Assembly: GCA_029582165.1 (NCBI GenBank)
Contig: CM055872.1
Location: 51,603,195 to 51,667,194 of the forward strand
Direction of reading: 5' to 3'
Source of the DNA: Portulaca oleracea
Lineage: Eukaryota; Streptophyta; Magnoliopsida; Caryophyllales; Portulacaceae
Length of the DNA stretch: 64,000 nt
In this document: positions 10,931 to 24,077 of the stretch, piece by piece
Numbering within the stretch: position 1 is the first letter of the stretch
Layout: each line of letters opens with the position of its first letter
Made by a program: the position numbers and the translations under genes
The notes under the pieces: generated by a model
The model's input: the letters and a program-made list of their open reading frames with translations, nothing else
Databases searched by the model: none
What the model was told of the DNA's origin: nothing

Positions 10931-12773
10931 AATCGCGGATGCATTTAGCACATGCATCAAGCCCTTTAAACCCCCCGGCAGCCCGGGTGGACGAGGTAGG
11001 TCTCGTGAGGGTTTATAGCAACTATACCCACAAAAGCCCGAGAAAAAGAAAAAGTTGAGAGTATAAGAAGTGAAAACCTAAAAACGAAACGAAACAAAAG
11101 CAGAGAAGATATTCCCGTCCCCAATCATGCACCTAGTTCCCCATTCCGCCTCAACAATCAATCGGAAGAAGTAAGTATAAACAAATTGAGACACGAAGGT
11201 TGGAAAACTGCCAATCTTTGAGATTTTGAACCAAAACACTTCCTGATGAGCAAAACACCTCGTGCATAAGTGCAAGTGGGCTCTAGTCGGTCCTTCCTAT
11301 CCTAAACCAGACAATCAGAGTTGTTCTCATGCTCAAGCTCAGGATTATCTATCCTACTTCACTCTTGGTTTTTCTTTTAACCTCTCTTTTCTTTCTTTTT
11401 CTTACTTTGCTCTTTTCTTTTTTTACTTTTCTCTTTCTTACCATTATTTTGCTCAACTCTTTTTTTCCTTTTTCTTGCTTCGCTCTTTTCTTTCTTTTTC
11501 AAAACCTACGCTCTTTTATTTCCACTCAATCCGTTTTGTGTCTTTTAGAGCGTTTGTGTCGGGTTTTGCGGGATTTAAATACCGGCCTTCGCAAAGGGTT
11601 ACCCTCCCTGCTGGGTTTCTCCATACGTGAGTCATTGCACTTAAGGGCATAGGGTGCGATCCACCCAAACCAACCCATGACGGTAGGCGACAATAATTAT
11701 TTAATGCATTAATTAAGAGCTTAAGCAATTGAACAACTAAACCGTCTAACTTAGGTAAGAATTCACGATTAAAGCGTGTAAGAATTGAGGATTCCGCTTT
11801 CCATTCCATGTAAAGGTCTAATAGAGATAATTCATGGCAAAAATCCTTCCTAAGACCCATCATTATTCATACCGCCTTAACCGACTAAATTAGCCGATTA
11901 GACAACTATCTACACAATCGTGACGGAAACATCCTCAAAAGAAAAACAACTTTTGGGTTTTTCACAACATTTCTCCCCTTTTAATTTTCTTTTCACACAC
12001 AAAATTTTCAATTTTTAGACACAAACTATGAAAAAAACAAAAACAAAGACTCAAAACTAGGTAATCTACCCATGAACAATAAAAGATATCACCCCCACTC
12101 CAACACAAGACATCACAATGTCCCATTGTGAGAAAAAGTGTCTCAAGCAAGGTAGAAAACCAAGAAGAACATATATACAAAACACTTATCACATAAGAAG
12201 CGGTGGCGACCCGAGCCCACACGGCTCAACAACAATATAATCCCAACATTCACATTCAAGGGTTCGCCAAAAAGAAAACCAAGCATGCAACATGGATCAT
12301 CGATATATTCACATAAAGAGAGTGGAAAGAGGTTACCTCGAGGTCTTCAATCAAGCACATTCAATCCACGATCCAAGGAACATCACACCAAAGGTTAGAA
12401 ATAAACAAGAAAAACATACTATGTGTGATGGTTCACATGCAAGATCAAACAGAAAAACAAACTACACAAGACACTAAGGACTAATGAACTAAGAAAACAA
12501 ACTAAAATATTTACAAAACGACTTTTACTCTTCTTTTTTTTTTCTTTGGACTCAAAAACCAGAATACATACTACCCTCCCACTCCAACACAAAGAGGTTG
12601 TCGTGTCCTCAAAATGGAAACAGAAGTAGGTAAGCAAGCACCCCAAAATAAAAGAAAAAGACACACACAAAAAGAAAATAAAAGAAGAAAAGAAAGACCA
12701 ACTCACTAATTATACAAGAAGGGTGAGGAAGGATATTACCTCAAAGGCATCTTATCAAGAAATTCACTCCTTC

Positions 12774-14487
12774 TCACCTCAAGATATCGGGCATCATGTC
12801 AGAACCATTCAACGCCCGGAGTAACAAATCATGCATCCTCTCATGCATCTCAGAATGGTGGTGGTAAGAGCACACTCGCAATAGCACATAAACAAACATT
12901 AGTGTTCTTAACAATTTATCAAATGCCTTAGAAAAGTCATAGAACTGATGAAATTCATGAATATACAAGACTTTTCTAGGCACGGTGAAAGAAGACATGA
13001 CAAATGGATCCTCCCATTGACTCGTAAATGGAGATTGGGTATACAAATCAACGGAAGGAGGCAATACAACACATTTCTGAACATGCTCATGCGAAGATTT
13101 GGATGCAAACAATGGTTCAAACTCAATTTCCATGCAATTTTCATCAATCGCAAATTCCAAATCTCCACTCTCATCCAAATAAACATTACAATCGTCAATA
13201 GGGGATAAGGAAAACAGAGGGTTAGACCACATCACAACACTCCCAACATCACACACAACCACATCTTCATCTTCATCAATATCAGACTCACTAGAAGAAC
13301 TATCAACATCAAAAGACAAAGGTGCATCATCCAAAGCAACATCAAAAGTGAAAGTGGAAGGTTCAGGGTCATAACTCATCGTGAATGACTCATAAAGCAT
13401 GTCATCATCAAAAGCATCATTGTCAACAACCAAGTTCAAACAATCATGATCATTCCCCAAAGAATTATGCTCATCATCACGGGTATGCACATCAATGGAC
13501 TCACATACAAGGGTAGCTAATGCCTCACTAATGCAATGATCCTCAATGAAAGTGAACAAATCGTTATCAAGCACACATTCAATCACAACAGATTCAATTT
13601 CACTCTCAACAAGATTATGCTCAATTACATCACGACATTCACTAAACTCAATCTTTTCTTCACATAAAGGCATGGACAATGGTGTGGACAACGGTTCATC
13701 GTCTAACATGTTTTCATCAATTTCAACATCATCACACACAGAATCAACAAGTTCCTCATGCTCACTGGGTGGGGCTAGAGCTAAGGAATCACTAAGTAGT
13801 CCAAGGCATGGCCGGTTATAATAGTCATCATCCTCATCATACACAGAAAAATCAACTTGCATTTCAGGACTAAAAGACGATGAATGACCTACTTCAACAT
13901 TCGAATCAACCATTTGTGAAGACGGAGTTTCTACCCTATGATTACTCTCATGGATAAATTCACGCATATACTCATTCATGTTCACACATAATTTTTCTAC
14001 TTAGCCTCGAAGGAAGCCAGTAGCTTGCAAACAAGAAATTGAACTATGATACGGCGAATCACACAAGGAGCACACGGAAGGAGACTCATCGGCACTTTGG
14101 GAAAGTTCATATGATTTTCCATATTCCCATTATAAGAGTGATCATCAACATACACGGGGTATTCACATGATTGTTCAGTTTCGGTCCCAAAGGGTGGTGC
14201 ATAAGGAGGTTGGAAGCTAGGACTAACATTTTGTTGTTCAAACTCATAGGAATCCCTAGACAACCATTCAAGTAACTCCCATGCTGGTTCTTCTCCTAAA
14301 CTGGAAAACCGTAATATTCTAAAAGGTTTCGGGTCTCATAATTCACACCCTCATTCACAATTCCCAAAAGATCTAAAGTATCATAGAAGACACCATATAA
14401 TTCACATTGAGCACGATAATCATGTAATCTAGCAAAATACCTCCAAAATATTTCATTCTCAAATTGAGGGAATTGGGGACTATCCAT
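12774..14487 (-). pseudogene. Gag-like protein, copy 2 (broken near N-terminus)
   Basis: This has the same product as 7160-8916. The frame starts at 14487 and breaks near 14300, where one C is lost. It breaks again at 13985-14000 and near 14125 through small deletions. From 13985 to 12774 it is open for 403 residues and intact across the site where copy 1 is shifted. The zinc-knuckle segment falls in the damaged part, at about 14030-14070. The breaks are 1- to 4-base losses, many in or near CG-rich words. Confidence 0.55.
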
Positions 14488-14665
14488 AACTCTCTTTTTT
14501 CTATTTTTCTAATTTTCTATTTTTTTTCTTTTTTTTTTCACTTTTTTCGATAATTAAATTTTTTTTAGCTACATTTTTATAGCATAATCGAAAGCAATTA
14601 AACTATGTACACACAAACCAATAGCCTAATCTACCAAATAACGCCATCCCCGGCAACGGCGCCAT

Positions 14666-16035
14666 TGTTCGGTTGTGTATTTTTGTGGTTTTATGAGTTA
14701 AGGTTGTCGGTCCACAGGGATGGGTGTTTAGGCTTGATTAAGGGTAATCGGTTTGTGTTTGGGGTTTTTCTCAACGGAAAGCAATAAATAATGTAAAGGA
14801 AAGCAATAAACTAATCTAAACATGATAATAATTAAGAAAGCAATAAAAGGAAAGCAACTAAAAGCATGAAATTAAGAAAGCAATAAAACTAAGACTAATT
14901 AATGAAATTAGGAACAAGAAATTATACCTTTGATGACTAATCTTCAATAAACCTTCAATCTACACTTGAATTTCCCCCGAACAAACAAGAAATTGTGGTT
15001 TGGATTACCAAGAATCCCCCAAATTCTCACTAGTAAGTAGAATTGGAGTTCCTTGACCCTCTTCCCCACTAAAAATGGAGTTGATTGTGGCTAACACTAT
15101 AAAGCTTGGAAAACAAGTCAACAATGGAGATTAGAGAGGAGAGAGAGAGAGAGAGAAAACTTGTAAAACACTTCAATGGAAACTTGCTTGAATTGAAAGC
15201 TTGAGAAAGTTTGAATACAAATGCTAGAAATCAATGAAAGCTTGAAGAACAATGAAGAACAATTGAAAACTTGAAGAACAATTAAGAGAGATTAAAGCAA
15301 ATAAAGGAAAGCAATTAAATCTAATTCTACTCCTAAACTACCTAGGCTAATTTATAATTTAGATTAATACAAGTGGGTATTTATAGAAGAAGGAAAAATA
15401 CAACCCCAAAACCTAGAACAATCGCGTGACGCGTCTGCAGACAGTGTGGCTCGGCGAGCAGAAATTTGGCTCGGGCGAGCCAGCGTTCGCTGGTGTTTTT
15501 GTTACTCGAGAACCCTTGCTCGGGCGAGCGAAATTTGGCTCGGGCGAGCAAGCGTTACGCGATTTTTCCGACTTCAAACACGCATAACTTCTTCATCCGA
15601 ACTCCGTTTTAGGCCCGTAAGATATCGATGGAAAGCTCTCGGTGTGTACTTTAAGCTCCCAAAATTTCAGAGCTATCGGATTTGTAACGAAGGAGTTATG
15701 ACCCAAAGGGTGAAGGCACACGTATTTCAAACCTTTAAGTTTGTACCGTTCCCCTGTTTGCGCCAATCTTGATATGGAATTTCCAACTTCGGTTTCGCCT
15801 CGGCTCTCGGCTCGGGTTGACTTGGTTTGGCTCGGGCCTCGGCTCGGGTTGACTTGGTTTGACTCGGGAAATAGCTCGGGATTCCCTAAAAACCTTCAAT
15901 TAGGCCCAAACTTCTTCTAACTCCTTATTTTCCTACAAAACACCAAATCATTATATCTAATATATAAATAGGGGTTAAAACAAGAAAATATACCTTATAA
16001 AAGAGAAGAAATTCGGCTCGAAACGAGGCCGAACA
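14666..16035 (-). mobile_element. LTR 3 (1370 bp) with CGGTG fossil
   Basis: It starts TGTTCGG and ends CCGAACA, followed by CGGTG (16036-16040) and the LINE RT fragment. The primer binding site is at 14647-14664 on its left. It differs from LTR2 mainly by short deletions, for example in the U3 hairpin repeats (15448-15552). Confidence 0.85.
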
Positions 16036-16040
16036 CGGTG

Positions 16041-16492
16041 CTTTTGGGTAATTTAAAGCATTGCATTGAGTTGGCCAGCAGATATTCCAGATTCGATTGA
16101 ATGAGGGCAATTCTACTTGCTTTTGAAATAAATTTAGTTTTCCAAGCTTGGAGCTTTTGGTTGGATTTATTGAAGAGGTCGGAGAACGTATCTTTGGATG
16201 GCCTACCTGTGAAAGTGGGGCAACCTAGGTATTTGCCCAAGCACTCCCGCCTAGGCATGTTAAGGATACTGGAGGTCGATTCTATGTCTTGCGAGTTGGT
16301 ATTTTTGGAGAAGACGAGAGAAGATTTGTTAAAATTAATCAGTTGTCCTGAAAGAAAGCTGAATCTAGTGATGAAGTGTTTTAGTAAGTTAGCTGCATTG
16401 CCTCTGGCTCTACAGAAAAGAAGGTAGTCATCTGCAAATAAAAAAACATGGAATTGGTTGAGCTAGAGGGGCAAGCTTAAGACCAATACCGG
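16041..16492 (-). pseudogene. LINE RT fragment, flank copy 2
   Basis: This duplicates the fragment at 10479-10930. It is open on the minus strand from MPRRECLGKYLGCPTF through QCFKLPKSTVFGL, and ends at the GGAAT junction. It shows that the duplicated unit included DNA outside the LTR element. Confidence 0.8.
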
Positions 16493-18354
16493 AATCGCGG
16501 ATGCATTTAGCACATGCATCAAGCCCTTTAAACCCCCCGGCAGCCCGGGTGGACGAGGTAGGTCTCGTGAGGGTTTATAGCAACTATACCCACAAAAGCC
16601 CGAGAAAAAGAAAAAGGGGAGAGAAAAAGAAGTGAAAACCTAAAAACGAAACGAAACAAAAGCAGAGAAGATATTCCCGTCCCCAATCATGCACCTAGTT
16701 CCCCATTCCGCCTCAACAATCAATCGGAAGAAGTAAGTATAAACAAATTGAGACACGAAGGTTGGAAAACTGCCAATCTTTGAGATTTTGAACCAAAACA
16801 CTTCCTGATGAGCAAAACACCTCGTGCATAAGTGCAAGTGGGCTCTAGTCGGTCCTTCCTATCCTAAACCAGACAATCAGAGTTGTTCTCATGCTCAAGC
16901 TCAGGATTATCTATCCTACTTCACTCCTGGTTTTTCTTTTAACCTCTCTTTTCTTTCTTTTTCTTACTTTGCTCTTTTCTTTTTTTACTTTTCTCTTTCT
17001 TACCATTATTTTGCTCAACTCTTTTTTTCCTTTTTCTTGCTTCGCTCTTTTCTTTCTTTTTCAAAACCTACGCTCTTTTATTTCCACTCAATCCGTTTTG
17101 TGTCTTTTAGAGCGTTTGTGTCGGGTTTTGCGGGATTTAAATACCGCCTTATGAGGGTTACCCTCCCTGCTGGGTTTCTCCATACGTGAGTCATTGCACT
17201 TAAGGGGCATAGGGTGCCGATCCACCCAAACCAACCCATGACGGTAGGCCCGACAATAATTATTTAATGCATTAATTAAGAGCTTAAGCAATTGAACAAC
17301 TAAAACCGTCTAACTTAGGTAAGAATTCACAGTCAAAGCGTGTAAGAATTGAGGATTCCGCTTTCCCATTCCATGTAAAGGTCTAATAGAGATAATTCAT
17401 GGCAAAAATCCTTCCTAAGACCCATCATTATTCATACCGACCGCTTCCAACTGACTAAATTAGCCGATTAGACAACTATCTACACAACTGTGAACGGAAA
17501 CATCCTCAAAAAGAAAAACAACTTTTGGGTTTTTCACAACATTTCTCCCCTTTTAATTTTCTTTTCACACACAAAATTTTCAATTTTTAGACACAAACTA
17601 TGAAAAAAACAAAAACAAAGACTCAAAACTAGGTAATCTACCCATGAACAATAAAAGATATCACCCCCACTCCAACACAAGACATCACAATGTCCCCATT
17701 GTGAGAAAAAGGGTGTCTCAAGCAAGGTAGAAAACCAAGAAGAACATATATACAAAACACTTATCACATAAGAAGCGGTGGCGACCCGAGCCCACACGGC
17801 TCCAACAACAATATAATCCCAACATTCACATTCAAGGGGTTCGCCACCCAAAAAGAAAACCAAGCATGCAACATGGATCATCGATATATTCACATAAAGA
17901 GAGTGGAAAGAGGTTACCTCGAGGTCTTCAATCAAGCACATTCAATCCACGATCCAAGGAACATCACACCAAAGGTTAGAAATAAACAAGAAAAACATAC
18001 TATGTGTGATGGTTCACATGCAAGATCAAACAGAAAAACAAACTACACAAGACACTAAGGACTAATGAACTAAGAAAACAAACTAAAATATTTACAAAAC
18101 GACTTTTACTCTTCTTTTTTTTTTCTTTGGACTCAAAAACCGGAATACATACTACCCTCCCACTCCAACACAAAGAGGTTGTCGTGTCCTCAAAATGGAA
18201 ACAGAAGTAGGTAAGCAAGCACCCCAAAATAAAAGAAAAAGACACACACAAAAAGAAAATAAAAGAAGAAAAGAAAGACCAACTCACTAATTATACAAGA
18301 AGGGTGAGGAAGGATATTACCTCAAAGGCATCTTATCAAGAAATTCACTCCTTC

Positions 18355-20060
18355 TCACCTCAAGATATCGGGCATCATGTCAGAACCATTCAACGCCCGG
18401 AGTAACAAATCATGCATCCTCTCATGCATCTCAGAATGGTGGTGGTAAGAGCACACTCGCAATAGCACATAAACAAACATTAGTGCTCTTAACAATTTAT
18501 CAAATGCCTTAGAAAAGTCATAGAACTGATGAAATTCATGAATATACAAGACTTTTCTAGGCACGGTGAAAGAAGACATGACAAATGGATCCTCCCATTG
18601 ACTCGTAAATGGAGATTGGGTATACAAATCAACGGAAGGAGGCAATACAACACATTTCTGAACATGCTCATGCGAAGATTTGGATGCAAACAATGGTTCA
18701 AACTCAATTTCCATGCAATTTTCATCAATCGCAAATTCCAAATCTCCACTCTCATCCAAATAAACATTACAATCGTCAATAGGGGATAAGGAAAACAAAG
18801 GGTTAGACCACATCACAACACTCCCAACATCACACACAACCACATCTTCATCTTCATCAATATCAGACTCACTAGAAGAACTATCAACATCAAAAGACAA
18901 AGGTGCATCATCCAAAGCAACATCAAAAGTGAAAGTGGAAGGTTCAGGGTCATAACTCATCGTGAATGACTCATAAAGCATGTCATCATCAAAAGCATCA
19001 TTGTCAACAACCAAGTTCAAACAATCATGATCATTCCCCAAAGAATTATGCTCATCATCACGGGTATGCACATCAATGGACTCACATACAAGGGTAGCTA
19101 ATGCCTCACTAATGCAATGATCCTCAATGAAAGTGAACAAATCGTTATCAAGCACACATTCAATCACAACAGATTCAATTTCACTCTCAACAAGATTATG
19201 CTCAATTACATCACGACATTCACTAAACTCAATCTTTTCTTCACATAAAGGCATGGACAATGGTGTGGACAACGGTTCATCGTCTAACATGTTTTCATCA
19301 ATTTCAACATCATCACACAGAATCAACAAGTTCCTCATGCTCATTGGGTGGGGCTAGAGCTAAGGAATCACTAAGTAGTCCAAGGCATGGCCGGTTATAA
19401 TAGTCATCATCCTCATCATACACAGAAAAATCAACTTGCATTTCAGGACTAAAAGACGATGAATGACCTACTTCAACATTCGAATCAACCATTTGTGAAG
19501 ACGGAGTTTCTACCCTATGATTACTCATGGATAAATTCACGCATATACTCATTCATGTTCACACATAATTTTTCTACTTCGCCTCAAGGAAGCCACCGTA
19601 GCTGCAAACAAGAAATTGAACTATGATACGCGAATCACACAAGGAGCACGGAAGGAGACTCATCGGCACTTTGGGAAAGTTCATACGCTTTTCCACATAT
19701 TCCCCATTATAAGAGTGATCATCAACATACACGGGTATTCACATGATTGTTGATTCGGTCCCAAAGGGGTGCATAAGGAGGTTGGAAGCTAGGACTAACA
19801 TTTTGTTGTTCAAACTCATAGGAATCCCTAGACAACCATTCAAGTAACTCCCATGCTGGTTCTTCTCCTAAACTGGAAAACCCGTAATATTCTAAAAGGT
19901 TTCGGGTCTCATAATTCACACCCTCATTCACAATTCCCAAAAGATCTAAAGTATCATAGAAGACACCATATAATTCACATTGAGCACGATAATCATGTAA
20001 TCTAGCAAAATACCTCCAAAATATTTCATTCTCAAATTGAGGGAATTGGGGACTATCCAT
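18355..20060 (-). pseudogene. Gag-like protein, copy 3 (frameshifted)
   Basis: The frame starts at 20060 (MDSPQFPQFENEIFWRYFAR) and is open to about 19722. It is broken by several small deletions between 19580 and 19760, where the knuckle would be. It is open again at 19552-19313 and, after a 2-base loss near 19318, from 19344 to 18355. The C-terminal 320 residues are nearly identical to copy 2. Confidence 0.55.
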
Positions 20061-20239
20061 AACTCTCTTTTTTCTATTTTTCTAATTTTCTATTTTTTTT
20101 CTTTTTTTTTTCACTTTTTTCGATAATTAAATTTTTTTTCGCTACATTTTTCTAGCATAATCGAGAAAGCAATAAACTATGTACACACAAACCAATAGCC
20201 TAATCTACCAAATAACGCCATCCCCGGCAACGGCGCCAT

Positions 20240-21628
20240 TGATCGGTTGTGTATTTTTGTGGTTTTATGAGTTAAGGTTGTCGGTCCACAGGGATGGGTG
20301 TTTAGGCTTGATTAAGGGTAATCGGTTTGTGTTTGGGGTTTTTCTCAATGCGGAAAGCAATAAATAATGTAAAGGAAAGCAATAAACTAATCTAGACATG
20401 ATAATAATTAAGAAAGCAATAAAAGGAAAGCAACTAAAAGCATGAAATTAAGAAAGCAATAAAACTAAGACTAATTAATGAAATTAGGAACAAGAAATTA
20501 TACCTTTGATGACTAATCTTCAATAAACCTTCAATCTACACTTGAATTTCCCCCGAACAAACAAGAAATTGTGGTTTGGATTACCAAGAATCCCCCAAAT
20601 TCTCACTAGTAAGTAGAATTGGAGTTCCTTGACCCTCTTCCCCACTAAAAATGGAGTTGATTGTGGCTAACATTATAAAGCTTGGAAAACAAGTCAACAA
20701 TGGAGATTAGAGAGGAGAGAGAGAGAGAGAGAGAAAACTTGTAAAACACTTCAATGGAAACTTGCTTGAATTGAGAAAGCTAGAGAAAGTTTGAATACAA
20801 ATGCTAGAAATCAATGAAAGCTTGAAGAACAATGAAGAACAATTGAAAACTTGAAGAACAATTAAGAGAGATTAAAGCAAATAAAGGAAAGCAATTAAAT
20901 CTAATTCTACTCCTAAACTACCTAGGCTAATTGATAATTTAGATTAATACAAGTGGGTATTTATAGAAGAAGGAAAAATACAACCCCAAAACCCTAGAAC
21001 AATCGCAGCACGCGCGTCTGCAGACAGTGTGGCTCGGGCGAGCAGAAATTTGGCTCGGGCGAGCCAGCGTTCTGGCTGGTGTTTTTGTTACTCCAGAACC
21101 CTTGCTCGGGCGAGCAGAAATTTGGCTCGGGCGAGCAAGCGTTCTGGGCAGTTTTCCCTGCCGACTTCAAACACGCATAACTTCTTCATCCGAACTCCGT
21201 TTTAGGCCCGTAAGATATCGATGGAAAGCTCTCGGTGTGTACTTTAAGCTCCCAAAATTTCAGAGCTATCGGATTTGTAACGAAGGAGTTATGACCTAAA
21301 GGGTGAAGGCACACGTATTTCAAACCTTTAAGTTTGTACCGTTCCCCTGTTTGCGCCAATCTTGGTATGGAATTTCCGACTTCGGTTTCGCCTCGGCTCT
21401 CGGCTCGGGTTGACTTGGTTTGCCTCGGGCCTCGGCTCGGGTTGACTTGGTTTGACTCGGGAAATAGCTCGGGATTCCCTAAAAACCTTCAATTAGGCCC
21501 AAACTTCTTCTAACTCCTTATTTTCCTACAAAACACCAAATCATTATATCTAATATATAAATAGGGGTTAAAACAAGAAAATATACCTTATAAAAGAGAA
21601 GAAATTCGGCTCGAAACGAGGCCGAACA
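20240..21628 (-). mobile_element. LTR 4 (1389 bp) with CGGTG fossil
   Basis: It starts TGATCGG and ends CCGAACA, and CGGTG follows at 21629-21633. It is the LTR closest in length to LTR1 and keeps the GCTCGGGCGAGC cluster without the deletions seen in LTR3. Confidence 0.85.
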
Positions 21629-21633
21629 CGGTG

Positions 21634-22085
21634 CTTTTGGGTAATTTAAAGCATTGCATTGAGTTGGCCAGCAGATATTCCAGATTCGATTGAATGAGGG
21701 CAATTCTACTGGCTTTTGAAATAAATTTAGTTTTCCAAGCTTGGAGCTTTTGGTTGGATTTATTGAAGAGGTCGGAGAACGTATCTTTGGATGGCCTACC
21801 TGTGAAAGTGGGGCAACCTAGGTATTTGCCCAAGCACTCCCGCCTAGGCATGTTAAGGATACTGGAGGTCGATTCTTTGTCTTGCGAGTTGGTATTTTTG
21901 GAGAAGACGAGAGAAGATTTGTTAAAATTAATCAGTTGTCCTGAAAGAAAGCTGAATCTAGTGATGAAGTGTTTTAGTAAGTTAGCTGCATTGCCTCTGG
22001 CTCTACAGAAAAGAAGGTAGTCATCTGCAAATAAAAAAACATGGAATTGGTTGAGCTAGAGGGGCAAGCTTAAGACCAATACCGG
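21634..22085 (-). pseudogene. LINE RT fragment, flank copy 3
   Basis: This is the third copy of the RT fragment between LTR and element interior. It ends at the same GGAAT junction (22084) as the other copies. Confidence 0.8.
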
Positions 22086-24077
22086 AATCGCGGATGCATT
22101 TAGCACATGCATCAAGCCCTTTAAACCCCCCGGCAGCCCGGGTGGACGAGGTAGGTCTCGTGAGGGTTTATAGCAACTATACCCACAAAAGCCCGAGAAA
22201 AAGAAAAAGGGGAGAGACAAAGAAGTGAAAACCTAAAAGCGAAAGCGAAACAAAAGCAGAGAAGATATTCCCGTCCCCAATCATGCACCTAGTTCCCCAT
22301 TCCGCCTCAACAATCAATCGGAAGAAGTAAGTATAAACAAATTGAGACACGAAGGTTGGAAAACTGCCAATCTTTGAGATTTTGAACCAAAACACTTCCT
22401 GATGAGCAAAACACCTCGTGCATAAGTGCAAGTGGGCTCTAGTCGGTCCTTCCTATCCTAAACCAGACAATCAGAGTTGTTCTCATGCTCAAGCTCAGGA
22501 TTATCTATCCTACTTCACTCCTGGTTTTTCTTTTAACCTCTCTTTTCTTTCTTTTTCTTACTTTGCTCTTTTCTTTTTTTACTTTTCTCTTTCTTACCAT
22601 TATTTTGCTCAACTCTTTTTTTTTCCTTTTTCTTGCTTCTTTTCTTTCTTTTTCAAAACCTACGCTCTTTTATTTCCACTCAATCCGTTTGTGTCTTTTA
22701 GAGCGTTTGTGTCGGGTTTTGCGGGATTTAAATACCGCCGCAAAGGGTTACCCTCCCTTGGGTTTCTCCATACGTGAGTCATTGCACTTAAGGGCATAGG
22801 TGCCGATCCACCCAAACCAACCCATGACGGTAGGCAGACAATAATTATTTAATGCATTAATTAAGAGCTTAAGCAATTGAACAACTAAAACCGTCTAACT
22901 TAGGTAAGAATTCACAGTCAAAGCGTGTAAGAATTGAGGATTCCGCTTTCCCATTCCATGTAAAGGTCTAATAGAGATAATTCATGGCAAAAATCCTTCC
23001 TAAGACCCATCATTATTCATACCGACCGCTTCCAACTGACTAAATTAGCCGATTAGACAACTATCTACACAACTGTGAACGGAAACATCCTCAAAAAGAA
23101 AAACAACTTTTGGGTTTTTCACAACATTTCTCCCCTTTTAATTTTCTTTTCACACACAAAATTTTCAATTTTTAGACACAAACTATGAAAAAACAAAAAC
23201 AAAGACTCAAAACTAGGTAATCTACCCATGAACAATAAAAGATATCACCCCCACTCCAACACAAGACATCACAATGTCCCCATTGTGAGAAAAAGGGTGT
23301 CTCAAGCAAGGTAGAAAACCAAGAAGAACATATATACAAAACACTTATCACATAAGAAGCGGTGGCGACCCGAGCCCACACGGCTCCAACAACAATATAA
23401 TCCCAACATTCACATTCAAGGGGTTCGCCACCCAAAAAGAAAACCAAGCATGCAACATGGATCATCGATATATTCACATAAAGAGAGTGGAAAGAGGTTA
23501 CCTCGAGGTCTTCAATCAAGCACATTCAATCCACGATCCAAGGAACATCACACCAAAGGTTAGAAATAAACAAGAAAAACATACTATGTGTGATGGTTCA
23601 CATGCAAGATCAAACAGAAAAACAAACTACACAAGACACTAAGGACTAATGAACTAAGAAAACAAACTAAAATATTTACAAAACGACTTTTACTCTTTTT
23701 TTTTCTTTGGACTCAAAAACCAGAATACATACTACCCTCCCACTCCAACACAAAGAGGTTGTCGTGTCCTCAAAATGGAAAGCAGTAGGTAAGCACCCCA
23801 AAATAAAAGAAAAAGACACACACAAAAAGAAAATAAAAGAAGAAAAGAAAGACCAACTCACTAATTATACAAGAAGGGTGAGGAAGGATATTACCTCAAA
23901 GGCATCTTATCAAGAAATTCACTCCTTCTCACCTCAAGATATCGGGCATCATGTCAGAACCATTCAACGCCCGGAGTAACAAATCATGCATCCTCTCATG
24001 CATCTCAGAATGGTGGTGGTAAGAGCACACTCGCAATAGCACATAAACAAACATTAGTGCTCTTAACAATTTATCAA
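22084..24077. repeat. Partial tandem unit 4, truncated inside the Gag-like region
   Basis: It repeats the element interior from the junction word onward, and stops at TTTATCAA (about 24077), some 140 bp into the 3' end of the Gag-like frame. No LTR follows. LINE sequence resumes immediately (ATACCAGAGGGGC), so the unit was cut short by a deletion or by the rearrangement that made the array. Confidence 0.8.

Larger units (their letters stand above)
10929..16490. repeat. Tandem unit 2 of a ~5.58-kb duplication
   Basis: The unit runs from the GGAAT junction at 10929 to the next at 16491, a period of 5562 bp. Its content is element interior, LTR3 (14666-16035), CGGTG (16036-16040) and the LINE RT fragment (16041-16490). 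Unit 1 runs 5353-10928 (5576 bp), unit 3 runs 16491-22083 (5593 bp) and a partial unit 4 ends near 24077. This unit carries the most small indels relative to the others, for example around 11640-11700, 11870-11930, 13999-14030 and 15410-15570. Confidence 0.85.
16491..22083. repeat. Tandem unit 3 of the ~5.58-kb duplication
   Basis: The unit is 5593 bp with the same order: interior, Gag-like frame, primer site (20221-20238), LTR4 (20240-21628), CGGTG (21629-21633) and LINE RT fragment (21634-22083). In the 17150-18100 stretch it is closer to copy 1 than unit 2 is. Confidence 0.85.

Noticed and set aside
12419..12706. Hydrophobic minus-strand frame after the Gag-like gene, considered as an env-like protein
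   Set aside because: Poly-pyrimidine composition, no start context or signal-peptide/TM order beyond low complexity, and length varies between units through indels.
5262..24077. CRISPR array or satellite DNA
   Set aside because: Units of 5.5 kb with LTR, PBS and LINE flank explain the periodicity; plant nuclear context.
3872..24077. Several independent insertions of the same LTR element
   Set aside because: Independent insertions would have different target duplications; here every LTR edge shows the same CGGTG and the same LINE flank.
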